DNA of 64,000 nucleotides, taken from positions 2,981,600 through 3,045,599 of the forward strand of contig OZ017769.1 in the NCBI GenBank assembly GCA_963969345.1. The letters run 5' to 3'. A program made the position numbers and the translations under genes. Shown here piece after piece: positions 33,996 through 45,541 of this stretch (its first letter is position 1; every line of letters begins with the position of its first letter). Source of the stretch: Turbatrix aceti (Eukaryota > Nematoda > Chromadorea > Rhabditida > Panagrolaimidae). The notes beneath the pieces were generated by a model. The model worked only from the letters and a program-made list of their open reading frames with translations. It searched no databases and was not told where the DNA came from.

Positions 33996-35097
33996 TTCGT
34001 CTGGAAAGTGCATTGGACTACAAAAATTTTAAATTTGTGCGAATGGAGACTGTGTTCGCATCTATCCGGCAATTCGTATCCCCAAAGACCGCGCGCTACA
34101 TCCACATATATCCATCGTGTCGTAACTAGCTAACTAACTCTTCGCAGAAGAGAGGTGTAACTTGTTGTTGTAGTCGTCTGGTGACCAATAGGAAAAAAAA
34201 ATTTTTGCCAAAGTAGGAAGCGCTGCCGTTGTCGTTGTCGTCGTCGTTGTCATTACCGCTGACGACAAACAAGCTAGCAGACAGGTGAATGTGTGCTTTG
34301 CCTTTGCAGACAAGTCTCCATTCTTTCTTTGCTCTTACAAGGCCATCGATAATGATGATGAAGATGTTGTGATGTTGTTATTCGGCACGTTGCCTTACAC
34401 ATATTTATTTTTGTTGACGACCCCCAAACTCCCCACTTGTTCAAAAAAATTCTAAATATCTGTATTTATGTGTTTTAATGCTGGATCAGACATACTTATC
34501 GTTGTTTGTTTGTTTGTTGCAAAGTTAAATATTTTGAAAAACAAGAATGCAAAAAAAACAAAATTTGCTGCACTTTAAAAGATGCATAAAAATTTCTTTA
34601 ACATGCATTTATAAATTTTTTTTGAACTTTTTTTTTAAAAATACAGTAAGCCAATTCTTATACATTTTGGAAAATGTATTTTCTAGATTTTCTGTTTGTC
34701 ATTTGCGTTTGTATTGTCTGGATAAAAGACGGGAAAGTACAAAACGATTTGTGCTTGGGGTTCTGTAATGGAGCGTGTTTTTGAATTTTTGAACGCGAGA
34801 AAATTTTTTTGGATTTCATTGTAAAAAAAATTATTTTCAGATTCCGTCCGATTCCTGTAACCCGTGAAAAAAAAGTTCAAAAGTTTGCAGAATTTTTTTT
34901 GTTGTTATCATAATTTTTGCATCAAAAAATAATTTGCACATTTTTTTCTGCAAAAAATCCAGCAAGAGAAAAAAACAGGTGTTGGACTAACCATGTGCTA
35001 CCAATTTTTTTCTTTAGTTTGACATTCAACATTTTCCGAAGAAAGTTGTAATTTTCGATACATTACAATTTTTCTCCTATTTTTCGCCTTTTCCCCG

Positions 35098-35268
35098 ATG
35101 AACATTTTCTATTTTAAAGTGCAAGAGATTCCTCCCAACTATTTAGTGCATGTACCAGGTTCATATCCGATTCATGTGCCAAAGAAGGGTGCAAGGACAA
35201 CACCAACATCAGTACGCGACTTGCGAGTGACTTCCAGCAACTCAAGAGTCTGTGCCGTGCCCGCATAG
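35098..35268 (+). CDS. Possible small ORF, 56 codons, hypothetical
   Basis: ATG to TAG frame starting MNIFYFKVQEIPPNYLVHVP and ending SNSRVCAVPA. It is unusual for the desert because base composition rises to about 50% GC exactly across the frame and the product is soluble and basic in its second half. No domain is recognised. It may instead be an exon of an undetected gene, or chance. Confidence 0.2.
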   Translation: MNIFYFKVQEIPPNYLVHVPGSYPIHVPKKGARTTPTSVRDLRVTSSNSRVCAVPA

Positions 35269-38200
35269 TTTATGTATTCGGTATGTTGTCTTGTCTGAGA
35301 AGTGCTCTAACAACAGCCATTTGGTTATACAATTCTGAGCATTACTGGGAACCATAGACGATGAGCACTGTTGTTTTTGGATCTAAGATGGGGTATGAAC
35401 TTCAAAGAACAAAACTTTTTATAGGGGAGTATTTACCATTTTTTTTTTGAAAACGTTCCCAATTGTTTTCCAAAAAACAAAAAAAATAACCAAAAAAAAA
35501 ATTTTTTTTAGTATCAATTTTTTGAATTTCAAAAACTCAAAAATTATAAAAAATTTTGGTCAAAAATTGAATTTTTTGTGGTGAAAAATTTTGAAACAAA
35601 TTAAACTTTTTTATAGATTAAATTTTAATAACAGACTCGTTTTTTTACAGTCACAAATTAAATTAAACGCATTCCAAACTCCGGCATAAAATGTACATTT
35701 ATTACGTTCTAAAAATAAAGATTGTAATCGGAGTTCTTTTTTTCACACAATAAATCCATTTTTTAAATCTTTGACCGATTTTTTTTTAAAATAATTACTT
35801 GGTTAAATTAACATCAAACCAGTGCCAGATAAAGTGTCGCTTTTTTCAAAATATTCCCCAGACAAAAAAACCGAATTATGCATGCATAAAAAACCCATTA
35901 CATAAGTCAACATCTCTCATCTTTCGGTCCAAAAAAACGATAGTAGTTGTTTTTTCTGTTTGCAATGCAATGCACGATGCACTTTTGTCATCCCCTAGCG
36001 TCTTATTTCACCCCGTCTACATAGCGATCATTTTTCGTAACGCATGTATTTTTTGGCACACTTCGAGACCATTTTTTTTGCACTGACTGCCTGAGGTGTG
36101 AATGATAATTTCCTGCCTCCCGGAAACCGAACCAGATCAAATGTCCGCACTGATGGGGTATGACGGGATGGCACAGTGACGGGGAGAGCAGATGCAGATG
36201 ATGAAAGTCATCTATAATATCTGCCTGCCTTCTGGCAACTTCCTGGGTATCGAATGTCGCGTATCGTTGCTAGGGCATAACTTATAAAATGCCATCATGT
36301 AAAAGATTTATAAATGTCTTCTTTTTTTGTGCTTTGGATTGTAATGGAGCCAAAATGACGTTTTTTTCAAAGTTGGAAAATTTTGTATTTGATTAGTATA
36401 ATTTTTTTGTCCTGCGACGAAAAGTTTGTCTACCACCCGGACCAACTTTTGCGCAGGTGATAAGAAAATATGATGGGTTGATCAATTTTTTTTACCACTT
36501 GGCGTAAAAATTGCTCCAGCTGGTAGAATTTATGATCCTCTGGATTTTTGAAAAACTAAATTGTTGTGCACCACACGGACCAATGTGTTTCAAGAAAACG
36601 TTAGATAATTTTTTTTATTCATGTCTCGCGGTATTTTAGACCAAAGAAACCAAAAAGTTTTTCAATTAAAAAAAAGTGAATCATTCTTATTTTTCTTTCA
36701 AAAATAATTCATATAAAACAATTCAAAAAAGTTATTTTTGGTTGTTTTTAAAAGAATTTTCAATTTTTGTTACTATACTTTTTCGATTGTTTTTTCTTGT
36801 TGTAAACGTTTCACTCGTCAAACTGTACGATTTTGTTTATTGTTGATCGTTCAGGCGCGACTGATGAACAAAAAAAGGAAAAATCAGCGTCGTCATGGTA
36901 TACCAAAAACAGAACGAACGTAGACGCGTGAACATGCTATGCATTTTTTGCTTGCTGCTTTTGTTCCAAAACACCTCCTAGAATAGGGATAGCTGGAGGC
37001 ACATGTGAGGGAAGCTGGTTGCATGCAGGAGGCAATGAGTGTTCTGAAGTACCGTTCGCGTTCGTTCACGTTCGTTCGTTGGAGCCGAGCCCAGCCCTGC
37101 CCCTTCTTATTCAATCACCCTGCTTTCCTTTATTTTTTTTTTATTCAACACGCAACTTGCAACTTCGATAGTACTATTTTTCTATGCCCAGTGATATTTT
37201 TTTCTGAGTGACTTGATTTACGAAATGTTATTATCTATAACAGTTTTTACTGTACCAAGAAACTATTTATGGGGTTCTGTTAGCTTTGTACACCGCCAAG
37301 CGCAAGGAAGGCTAGGCAAACTTAGGTGCATCATCCACAGGGCGCTGCGGTTTACCATCATTCGCATAACATTCTTCAGGATCAAAAAAATAATTTTTTG
37401 GTCTCATAACGAAAATATAGTATTTGCTCTTTGTAACACCGCGATTTTACAAGACATGTTTTTTTTATTTAGATCTCGGCACGAAAAAGTTCGCTGGTGC
37501 GCGCGTAAACTGTGTTCCACAACGAAAATAATCGTAACGTCAATTTTATTAACGCTCCTTTTTTAACTTTTAAAGTCTGTATCACATCTTTTTCAAAAAT
37601 TGAAAAATTCGTTTTTTTTTTCAATTTTCGAAAATTTTGCGCGCAAGTTTTCATCTCCTGTGTCTTATCACGAAAAATACCGTGACGTCAATTAGAACGC
37701 ATCATTTTTTCTTCCGTGTTTTCTTTTGTTTCCTGAAACCCCAAAAAATAGCTCTGAAAATACACGTTTTCTTTGCCTTTTGTTAGCCTAGTTCGAATGG
37801 GTTTAGTACGGGATTACCTCGTATCAACCTACAAAGACGAGACACCATTCTTTTTTTTTCTTCTTCCTCCTACAGCCAAGCATCTTCAAAATCCCCCCCC
37901 CACCCTGAGTTTGGCAAGCAGGCACAGGCAGGTGTACATAAATGCATGGCATTTGTTTACTCCCTGCTTGTTTGTTGAGGGGGCTGTCGGGGGTGATTAT
38001 GTGATATTATACTACTACTATACACCACCCGTAATCACTACATTGCCACCGCAAGGGTATACGGTATCTCCTACAGCCCCCACTTCTTTTTATGTTGCCT
38101 AGACACTTTTTTAAAAATCATACTTATCGTTCTTACTTTTTTTGTGCAATTTTTTTTGCACGGACTACAAATGCGTGAGAAAGCGGTAGTCCAAGTTTTT

Positions 38201-41200
38201 CTGTGCACACATTATGCAAATCATAACAACAATTATATTATTTATAATACAATTATGCACTTGTTTGGTTATAAAAAAAAAAGTTGTGTGAACTATAAAA
38301 AAAGCAAATGGTGCTTGCTTATTTAGAAAAAAAACTGACTGAAAAGGGGAAAAACATTTCGAAAAGACGTGTTCTTCCAACTTTTTTTACGTCGAGGGAA
38401 AATGTGTCATTCCCGATGAACAGAAAAAAACAATATTATTTTGTCTGATATGGTTGTCAGATGAGCCATTTTTTTTCATTTTTACGTTGTTGTCTGATTT
38501 TTTTTCATCTACATACAAAAAATTTTTCATCAAGTAATTTTTTTATACGACGTTTGTACATAATTTTTTTGACGTCGACAAAAAACGAATTCCTCGCGTG
38601 TGTCTGCACTTCTTCCCTTGTCTACCAGCCGCTCCCCTTTGTCATAAACAGTCGAGGTAAACCAAACCCCGTTATGTATTTATATGTCGAAGCCTAAAAA
38701 AAAAAACCCTACAACAGCTGTATCAAGCGGAAAAAAAACATCTCTCGATTTATTTCAACGAAAGCCCCGCATTTGTACGGAAACCTCGATATTGGCTTTA
38801 TTGTTTTGTTCTATCTAAAAAGTATTTATTATGAAAAGTGTTCTTACGTTCGTTTTATGTCTTGTGTAAACGATTCTTCTGGGCAGAATAGTTTATGTTC
38901 ACAATATTGCAACTAGGACCTCAGAGCTCATGTACAGCAAGCATGCTTGTAGTGCAAGGGAGGGCGCGTGATCTTGAATCAAAATGTTCCCACCTAGCAA
39001 AGTTTTGACTTGTGCAAAAATGTTCGCATAACATGGCAAAATGGAACCAACGCAGTATAGTGCAATTCTTCAAAAATATTTATTTACAATACGTTTTGTG
39101 TTTTTTTGGGAAAAAAAATCCGGTCCAAAAATTTTGAGTTTACGAAGTTTTTTTTAGGGTCATTTTTTTAAAATTTTTGAAAAAAAATTCGTAGTTTTTT
39201 TTTGAATTTTTTATGTAATTCACATTTTTCAAAAATATTTGTGCCTACCGTCACCGATCGTATACAGGTCAAACATTTTTTTAATTGAACCTAAATTTCA
39301 TAAGAAAGTCCCCGAAAAATCCAAAAACGTACATTAGCCCAACCCCTTGCCGCCCAAAAAAAAATAATGATAGAAGAAAAATAATGATGAAGATTAAAGC
39401 ACTTTTCGTGCTCTTTCTTTTTTTTCACCCCGCATAACTGTCATCAGCCGTTCGCTTTCATTGCATTAAAAATCATTGATATTCCGCCTGCAATCTTCAT
39501 CACATTATGTTCGTGATAATATGTAGCATCACGAGCAAAAGTGACAAATTAAAATGCCCGATCACGGGAATCCATACCGTATACGCTGTTTAACTAAGCA
39601 ATTCCCTTTTTTACTAACGTTATACGTATCGGCAAAATATGAAGGGCTTCGCATTTATGAATCTTTCATTTTCATTTCATTTTCATTTATTCTCTAACTC
39701 GTACGCACCATATCATACAACACTACAATGAACAGTCAGAAGGTGATGAAGATGATGATGGCGACTCGTACGTAGAGGGGCCCATCCGGAACGGATGTCT
39801 TATGAATCTTGTGCGGGGGAAATTAAGAGCGTTCTCGTGTTTTGCTGATCTTACATTTTTAAAATTGATATTCCGATTATGATGTCATGCATGTAATTTT
39901 TTAATGGCTTTTTGATGGATGGGAAATAATTTTTAGTTTTTTTCTTGTGAATATTAAATTTGATTTTTTCCATCATTATTTTATATAATAGTTTGGTTTT
40001 TGATTTTTTTGCAGTTTCAACAAAATTGTAAGTTTTTTTATATCCGTTAAAAAAATTATTTTTTAGTGATACAATAAAGATATTTTCTCTGATATTTAGT
40101 TTTAAAAATGTTCTTATTTAGAAAAATACAGTTTTTTCAATACAGTACCCCATTTGTATAAAGTATACAAAAATCAAAATCGACAAAAATCCAAAAAAAT
40201 AAAAATTTCCTACGTTGTACGTAGCTTGTCGAAACACATCTGCGCTACAAAAAAAATTCTTTTGTCAATTTTTTGGAGCCACTAAACTATAAAGACAGTA
40301 AGACAACTTCCAACGAGGCATACGTACATGAATTGCATCTTGTCTTCACTATACTTGTAAACAAGTGCTCAAGAAAAATTTCTAAAAACCACCATTCAGT
40401 CGATCCGTGTTTGCGCTTTTTGATCGCTTGCACTCAAGTAAGTGGACGACTACTCGTCTATTCAATCTGTTTTCCATCCCAATTTTTTTTTCTAAACTAT
40501 ATTTGTACTGAGTATGAACTAATTTTGACAAACAATGCTCCCTGATATTTATTTTCAATATTTTAACCCGTCAAAAACTTGTTTTTCCTATTATGTATCT
40601 TATGCGTTCGTTTGTTTGAAAATGGTGCTGATCATGCATACAATTTTTGGTTCGATCTTTGACGTGTTCGTTTGGGAGATATATACATGCCCATACTTGC
40701 TAGGAATTCTCGGATATCCTTGTTTTGTGCCCTTGGGCAATGCAATGCATTCTTCCACTCCAAAAGTGTTGCAACGTGTTGTATCTTGCATAAAACATTG
40801 ATCAATTACCGCAACTATTAAAAAACTTTTTCCTCTGACACGAGGCGTGGTTTTATCAGAACGGAGAGCAAAAAAAAAATTGTTTCATTTCTCTCATTTT
40901 GACTCCGCCTATTTTTAAAGAAACCCTGCACTTTTTTCTTCTCTTCACGCATTGACTATGCGCGTATCCGCCATAAACATGTGGCACTACTGTCTTGCTT
41001 TTTCTTCCCTTCCTGTTACGTTTTTTTCATGCATTTGTGAATATCTGTCGTCCTGGAACAATTCGCCCTAATTTTCGTCCTAAAATAAAATCTTTATTTT
41101 TTGTTGTTTTGTAAAAAATCGACATTTTATCAAACTCCAAATCATGTATGTGCAAAAAATAGGGTAAGGTCATAGTCCAGCTCGAACTCTGCCTCGTTAT

Positions 41201-43892
41201 CGGTGATGACGGGAACGCGGATTCTTTAGGTTGCTCTGAGTCCAAGGAGCACGTAGGGACGTCCTCTCCCATCACAAGAACGCCGCGTTCTCGTAGGTGA
41301 CCTCGCACCGGACGAGAGCCTACCTATGCGAAGCCGATAAGCATCTTTGTCGTTGCGTTATCACCTGATGCCTGCCTATACGAGATAGTTAACGCCGGGC
41401 AACGTTGTCGTTGACGGAATTTATCAACAACCCCATGGTCCTGGGCTAGGGCCTGTGGGCAAAGACGAAGATGCTACACACTATACTCTGGGGTTGGTTG
41501 GTTGCATCACCGACAGTGAAATGAACTTATGAGCGAGCGGGGTATAAAAAATTTTTGTCTGCTTAGTTTATGTTTCTCACGTGTTGATTCAATTGAGTCA
41601 GTCGTGGATTTTTCTATTTTTTGGGAGATTTGATAGATGAGGACCTCCTTGATCCGGGTGGTATAAAACTTTTTTTTTCTAAATACATGGTCCGTCATCT
41701 GTTCTATGGCACGCTAGCAAATTTGAATGAATTGAAAATTATAATGTTCCCAGTCCCATTCTTCTTGTTGTTCTTCTTCTTGTTACCCCCACCTCCTACG
41801 AACAGGCACCACCACACCGAGTATGTATGTACGTCGCTTTATCTATGCATATATATATCCATATTTTTGCGTTCTATCACCCTCTGCAACACAGATGCGC
41901 TGCTTCTCATTTTTTATGCACTTTTTAAGAACGACAACGAGTTCCACATAAATAAGAAAGCACACATTCCAAATTGTCCTTATCCCCCCCTCTTTCCTCT
42001 CCCGGTTGGACAACCAACCGCGGGCAGCCAGACGGCAGGCAGACTTGCTCGCTACACTTTTCACGAACAAAGCTGCCGACGACAACGAATTGCCCAGAAA
42101 GATGAGGGTTGTATACGAAAAATGTTACAACTATCTGGATAGATACTTATTTATATTTAGTGCCATTAGAAAAAAAAATGTTGTGGCCAGTCGTCAACAC
42201 GTGGGCCATTCGGGGCCCCCGGGCAATGAAATTCCCATTGTCTGGGGGACTCGCATAAAAATAAATGATACGTATAGTGCAGTCATCATCTGTCTGCCAC
42301 TTGCACTTTTCATGCACCTGTATAATATTATGTATCAGTCATTGTACATTATAACCTTTTCCGGCTCCAGTCCTCTTTCGTCTAACCATGTTAAACCCCC
42401 CCCCCCTCTCCAGCGATATACACAATTTGTGTGGTGTGTTTTTGTTCACTTACGTTTCCTTAACTCAGTTAAATATATTCCATTAGCATTTCCTTGTTCG
42501 ATGGATATTTGATACTTTGGAATTAACTATCCTGGAAGTATAATATTTACCATAATTATTTGCCGCATACATACGTCGGTACGACGTCGTTGTGTTGTGC
42601 AAACTGAATTCTTATCATCACTTTTTGTCATGTACAGTAATCCATCCACTGAACATTATTGCCTGCGTGTTGTTGGTTCTTTAACCAGAAAAATGAAAAA
42701 AAAAATGGTCTACTGATGCGATTCATGCATGGATGCCTGCTTGCAGAAGCATAGCCAAAAATTAATAGTAATCAGAGCTTTTGATCTTTGACCGTGCATG
42801 TTGCTCGTTACTTGCTTGACCAACAGTGAGCAAAAAAAACAGCCCACACATAAATAGTTACATACATATGTACTATGTATTTAGTTTTCCTGGGAATATG
42901 CATAGTGTAATATTTACATGCCATACATACTCACACACTTTTATAATATATACATAATAACACGTGGCACAGGTACAAAATATACCTACCATATTGTTAG
43001 ATTCTAGTATACTCTATTTTCTGATCGTTATCTAACCCCTTCTTGTCACCCCTCGTTAAAATCAAATCAAAAAAACAGAACTTAGCAAAAAAAACTTTTT
43101 TGGGTTATCTTTTCCACTACCTCTCATCTTTTTTTTATGTTGCAAAAAAAAGTTCATTGCTACAAAATATAATTTTTTGTTTGTTTAATTTAATCAACCA
43201 ACACCCACTATCATTCCTAATAAGCTCCGCCTACATTGTCAAAAAAACGAAAGAAAGAACCCACAATTGTTTCATATTTTTTTGCTCTTCTCTTAAACAT
43301 GCATTTTTTTGTTCCCAACATTCCCGTCCTCCTCCTAACCACCGCAGCTCTCGTGGCTCCGCCTCTTTCTTTTCGACACCCGCGAAATCATCTAGTAGTA
43401 GTAGTTAGTCTCTTGCAGCAGCAAATAGCAAATATATATATGTATATTTATGTATAGAGTAATGCTTCTTGCAGCCAGCCAGCCAGGAGAAAAGAAACGA
43501 GGATAACAACAAGAAATTCTGTGTTTTGTTTTTTTTCTTTTTCTGCTAACCCTCCCGTCCTCCTGGACCCGGTGTTTTTGTAGATGTGTTGTTTCTTTTT
43601 TTAGACAATGTACTTGTCCCTCCAACAACCTCACCGTCATCACGAATTACCACCAAAGTGTGTTGTGGTGGTGTGCTTGCTCTCTGGTGTGTTTCAATGA
43701 TCATCACTAAGACGGCCTAGCCTATCCCTCCTGTTAATACGAGTTAGTTAACAGACCACGCCTACTTTTTATTGTAGTCATTAGATTAGCCGGGGGTTTA
43801 GTGAGTTGTAAATCCTATCCTGATTCATAAATAAATATGTAATGATTTATTTACCATTTTTTAATAAGTTCGTTAACTAAAAAAAAATTTAC

Positions 43893-43970
43893 ATCCTACA
43901 GGATTCGAACCTGGACCTCCCGACTTTTTGTAAAAGATCGTCCCTTGCCATTACATCATTCAAACCGTTT
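43893..43970 (-). repeat. tRNA-derived sequence
   Basis: The minus strand has an A-box-like TGATGTAATGGCAAGGGA and a B-box-like AGGTTCGAATCCT at tRNA spacing. The acceptor arms do not pair, so it is more likely a tRNA pseudogene or SINE than a functional tRNA. Confidence 0.4.
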
Positions 43971-45285
43971 TACACGTAATCTGATAACATCTTTAACCCA
44001 TTGTATCTCTAACATTTCCGAATTCTCTGTTTTTCCCCCACCTGGTAGAATTTTCTGTTTCAAAGCCCGCAGGAATGCATAAACATATCGACAACCATAA
44101 TATATCATTACGCAACCATAATTCATAACAGAATAATATTTATTTGCTAGTGATAGTATACAAACAATAACTAGATAACATTTATAGTCCCACTTTGCAA
44201 ATATACATGCATATAGCATCATTTTGTATTACTAAAACCAGTTTGATAACCGAACAAAAATAAATTATTGAAACACACAGAAAAGCACAAATGTTCTCTC
44301 CCGAAAACGGGAACATCTGTGTGGAAAAATTTTTTGTATCATGTGTTTTTCATCATTTTTAACAACCAAATCGACCGTATAAATAACGAACAACAAACTT
44401 TGACTTTGTAGGTGAATGAACTATTTTTTTACAAGAAAAGGTGGGACAAAGTAGTTTACCTTTCTTCTCGTCCCCCTTTTTTTCTTCCGGTGATACCAGC
44501 GTACGTACGTACACATGTATGTATGTAGTGCAAACCACTCTGTCTGTTTAGTACTTTTTTGTATAGCGTGTACGAAAAAGATGGGGGAGGGTGGGTGAGA
44601 GGAGTGGATTATGGTAAGTACACATAATATGCTCATGTATACAACAATAAAGAATTATACTAATTCATTTGGCGTATCGCGTGAAAAGAGAGAGACTGCT
44701 CTTTTTTTGCCAGTGTCCTTTTAAATAAGTGTCCTTTTGTGGTGAACAGAACAGAAAAAAAAAGAAACCATCCTTGGCATTTCCGTTTTTTTAAGGGTGA
44801 AAATGATTTAGGCTAGCCTGCATTAACACCGAACTTTCCGTGAAAAAGGTGGTGTACTTCGACCTTGCGTTTGGTGGTCCGAAGTGTTACCCTGTTCAAA
44901 CATTATTTATTCCTTTCTTTACATCCAAGGTTTTTACATCCAGGAGAAATGTGAAACAAGTTGTTACTTGCTTCCCATGTATTCTTTACACGCTGGCTGA
45001 GAACCCCATAATGGGGGCACAGCTCGGGATGTTTTCAACTTCTTTTTCAAAAATGTCGCTGATCTCTTTCGTGCATAAAATTCGGTTATCTAATCGCATA
45101 TTTCTATCTTACATCCCGAGACACGGTGAGGAGGAGAATCAGTTATATAGCATTGTGAGGGCGGTAGGCGGGGCATACATACATACTCCAGAATTTATCC
45201 TTTTCCGGTCCAGTTTAATATCAGTAAAGAGTTTCGACTTTGACGAGAATGCATTTGATGATTTGTGAATAAAGTAAAAAATATA

Positions 45286-45368
45286 CTTCCTCATCCAGGA
45301 TTCGAACCAGAGCCATTGGGTTGAATTCTGTTGTCAGACGCGCGCGTTTGTACACTGTGCCATTCGTG
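45286..45368 (-). repeat. tRNA-derived sequence
   Basis: The minus strand carries GAATGGCACAGTGTAC as a weak A box and TGGTTCGAATCCTGG as a good T-arm. The acceptor stem cannot be paired. It lies about 160 bp upstream of the HMBOX1-like acceptor. Confidence 0.4.
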
Positions 45369-45526
45369 AAAATTTTATCATTGATCGCGGATGTTTGATA
45401 TCTTGAAACTTACGTTTTTAAATATATACGTTTTTTTTAGAAAATTGAGAAACAAATAGCCCCTTCCTTATTCCCCTCCTCGTTTTCTATTTATTATATT
45501 CTGTGGAGATCAATTGGATTCTCTGC

Positions 45527-45528
45527 AG
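45527..45528 (+). promoter_or_regulatory. Probable 3' splice site just upstream of the HMBOX1-like start
   Basis: GATTCTCTGCAG ends 13 nt before the ATG at 45542. It may be a spliced-leader acceptor or the end of an intron from a distant non-coding first exon in the desert. Confidence 0.45.
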
Positions 45529-45541
45529 CCTGACACATCAA

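Larger units (their letters stand above)
30581..45528. other. Gene desert, right part, upstream of the HMBOX1-like gene
   Basis: About 15 kb with no supported gene. ORFs up to 173 codons exist but lack domains or codon signal. It has a TGCA microsatellite (33974-33995), a small ORF (35098-35268), two tRNA-derived sequences (43.9 and 45.3 kb), and GC-richer islands near 31.75-32.05, 32.6-32.7, 34.1-34.4, 36.1-36.3, 37.9-38.1, 41.17-41.5 and 43.3-43.7 kb. Given the developmental transcription factor downstream, some islands may be enhancers; this is inference. Confidence 0.5.

Noticed and set aside
41621..42512. Two overlapping plus-strand frames of 173 and 168 codons
   Set aside because: Overlapping frames in two registers with Phe/Ile-rich, low-information products. 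No homology recognised.
44840..45268. 142-codon open frame just upstream of the HMBOX1-like gene
   Set aside because: It starts at GTG, has no domain or splice logic, and several equally long frames (for example 41621-42142 and 42006-42512) occur in the same desert, so its length is not significant.
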